A stretch of DNA of 64,000 nucleotides. Origin: Megaleporinus macrocephalus. Its lineage: Eukaryota; Chordata; Actinopteri; Characiformes; Anostomidae. Shown here piece after piece: positions 62,355-64,000 of the stretch. Location: NCBI GenBank assembly GCA_021613375.1, contig CM038719.1:34988247-35052246 (forward strand). The letters run 5' to 3'. Under the pieces are notes generated by a model. That model searched no databases. It was not told the origin of the DNA and saw nothing but the letters and a program-made list of their open reading frames with translations. Every line of letters starts with the position of its first letter. The first letter of the stretch is position 1. Position numbers and translations under genes: made by a program.

Positions 62355-63408
62355 GTTAAACATTTTTATTTGTTGAAAATGATATATCCGGTTAAGAAAT
62401 GTGACAGTTTTCCTTCTTACCCCACATGGTTAGCCAAGACCTGTCTGGTGTCTGAAACTGGGCTCTTATTTTCCACTGGAGCGAAGAAGCAGCTCAGCTG
62501 TAAACCCCTTAAAGAGGTGCACTTATAACACTGATGTAGGTTTATCTACCAAAACCACCAGAATCAGAAATAATTGTATCTTCATCACTTAAATAAACAG
62601 ACTAACGCAGATGAAATGTTCAGAGCTCGATGTTTGAAAGCTAGATTTTGAGTGGGTGAGATATTAATCGTGATACATATCGTCGCTGTCCAAAAAAAAA
62701 CACAACAAAAAAACGTTTTTTGAAGATTTTTCATTTTCAACCTTATTGCTGACTTTTACATTGTATGTAAATTTTCTGATGAATGGACCAATAGAAATGC
62801 TCCAAAATCACTTGGAAAATATTCTGGTTCCATTGGCTTACACTAAAAGTAAAGACAGCTTTTGTTCTTCATTGTAAAGTTGCCATTTTGGGGATACTGG
62901 TTTTTCATTGGACAGTAACAACATATATTCATAAATAAAATAATTTTAACATCTAAATGATTAAACATCACAATTTAAAATTTTTAGCACCTCTAATAAA
63001 AAAGCTGTTATGGTCACTGTGTATTTAAGACCAGTGGCCCTCTTCAATAAAACTTCAGTGTGGATGGTTCTAAACTGCTGTAGTTCTTTAGTTTTTCATG
63101 GACCGAATGCACTGGAGACTAAACTGTATGTTTTAAAATATAGATTGAGAATCATAAGGTTTTTTTTTTATTGGACATGACTTTATGTTTACAAAATGAT
63201 GTGTGTAAATGCTAATTATGGGCAGGAAGTAATTTTATCCATCGGGATTTGATTGGATCATCGTTGTTAATAGTATGATGCCACACGGCCTATGAGCGCT
63301 TTCTGAATGAACAAAATCAATATCAATTAGACTGCATCTCAGAATTAAATATATATATAAAAAATGATGCTCAACATATTCTGAGTGTTCTCCTCCTCAT
63401 CCTCACAG
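62355..63408 (+). other. alkbh7: alkbh7 intron 3
   Basis: GT-AG intron of 1.05 kb that holds copy D of the short element family and is otherwise unremarkable AT-rich DNA. Confidence 0.85.
62676..62926. mobile_element. Short element of the 'TCGTCGCTGTCC' family, copy D
   Basis: This is the best preserved copy: left end ATATCGTCGCTGTCCAAA and right end TTGGACAGTAACAACATAT are recognisable inverted termini. The body has ATGAATGGACCAATAGAAAT, GCTCCAAAATCACTTGG and CTGGTTCCATTGGCTTACA. About 250 bp, non-coding. Confidence 0.75.
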
Positions 63409-63529
63409 GGACGAAGCGCGCTTTAAATTCACACACGAGATCCTGAAGGACGAAGATTCCTTTTTCTCAGGACAGAGGGTCCCTCGCCATCGTCGCATCT
63501 CTGTTATTTGCAGGAACCTTCCTGTTTAG
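63409..63529 (+). CDS. alkbh7: ALKBH7 exon 4, with the distal His and 2-oxoglutarate-binding Arg
   Basis: It follows acceptor CCTCACAG and ends at TAG (63527-63529). It reads [19 protein letters not shown], then [16 protein letters not shown]. His208 is the third Fe(II) ligand. Arg228 and Arg234 align with human Arg197 and Arg203, which bind 2-oxoglutarate. The spacing from His208 to Arg228 (20 residues) equals that in human. All catalytic residues are present, so the enzyme should be active. The product lacks the longer C-terminal tail of human ALKBH7. Confidence 0.95.
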
Positions 63530-64000
63530 ATATTCAGGTGGAGGAGTTTAAACTGCAGCACCAGGTGCATAGCCCTCCATTGTCTGGCTTATATGTGGAC
63601 ATGTTTGTATTACAATAGGCCACTAAATTCTCACTCTCGTTAGACTGTGCGTGAGGTAGTGCTCCGAGTGCTACAAAAACATTTGATAAACTGTGACTTG
63701 CAAAGGCTTCTGGATGTGTGGTCAGTGATTTTTCTGGATGGACAATGTATAAATATCCCAAATTTAAAAGTAGAAGAAAGTACTAGTAGTACAAAAGGGG
63801 CACACAGGTCACTGTAACACAAAGACTGTGAAAAACATCAGTACATCCACTTTGGATGGTACATTTTAAAGCATTTGCTTATGTACTTTAACTGATTTTA
63901 TTGGGAGAATTTCTAATTTGTCCACCAGTGGGCGCCATTATAGCACGTTATAGTCCAGGGTAGTGTTGGTGTTTCTCAAAACCTGTATCCACTCAATATG
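63530..64000 (+). other. alkbh7: alkbh7 3'UTR and downstream sequence
   Basis: After the stop codon I see no canonical AATAAA signal before the end of the window. The open frames on the minus strand here have no recognisable content. The mRNA end cannot be placed. Confidence 0.5.

Noticed and set aside
1..64000. CRISPR-like arrays, tRNA or rRNA genes
   Set aside because: The tandem arrays have no unique spacers, and no cloverleaf or rRNA sequence was recognised; the genome is eukaryotic.

Overview
The window looks like teleost fish nuclear DNA. It holds spliced vertebrate genes with kilobase introns, a CpG-rich promoter, many short DNA transposons (Tc1/mariner, hAT, Harbinger-like), an L2-type LINE, LTR-retrotransposon traces, and very abundant micro- and minisatellites. 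No bacterial-style operons, RNA genes or CRISPR arrays are visible. Nothing seen fixes the species.

Only two protein-coding genes can be supported, and they point away from each other. On the minus strand, 23969-24300 is the first coding exon of a Cav2.1 (P/Q-type) calcium channel alpha-1 gene, cacna1a. Its intron 1 starts at 23968, runs leftwards and fills the rest of the left side. The intron opens with an AT-AC (U12-type) splice donor. The exon is preceded (24301 to about 25760) by a CpG-rich promoter/5'UTR region carrying simple repeats. On the plus strand, 57102-63529 is a complete four-exon alkbh7 gene (238 codons), a mitochondrial AlkB-family dioxygenase with its metal- and 2-oxoglutarate-binding residues intact.

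The ~32.8 kb between the two start codons has no recognisable gene. It contains a fold-back hairpin (25873-25946), a ~6.1 kb minisatellite with a 33-bp unit (31582-37646) carrying an internal 1614-bp higher-order duplication, an L2-type LINE remnant split by a TA-flanked element (40425-42705), a ~2.2 kb minisatellite of 25-bp units that becomes a 50-bp dimer (43579-45754), a Harbinger-like element (46780-47426) and LTR-retrotransposon leader traces.

The cacna1a intron carries hAT-type elements with 8-bp target duplications (4208-5282, with a Harbinger-like element nested inside; 19824-20282; 23108-23626), a Harbinger transposase fragment and palindromic short elements. The alkbh7 introns carry a decayed Tc1 transposon and two copies of a short element that occurs about five times in the window. 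The two genes do not work in one pathway: one encodes a presynaptic channel and the other a mitochondrial enzyme. Both human orthologues lie on 19p13, so their proximity may reflect old synteny. No clearly new biological system was found. The most distinctive points are the U12 donor, the alternating-histidine N-terminus of Cav2.1 and the higher-order minisatellites.
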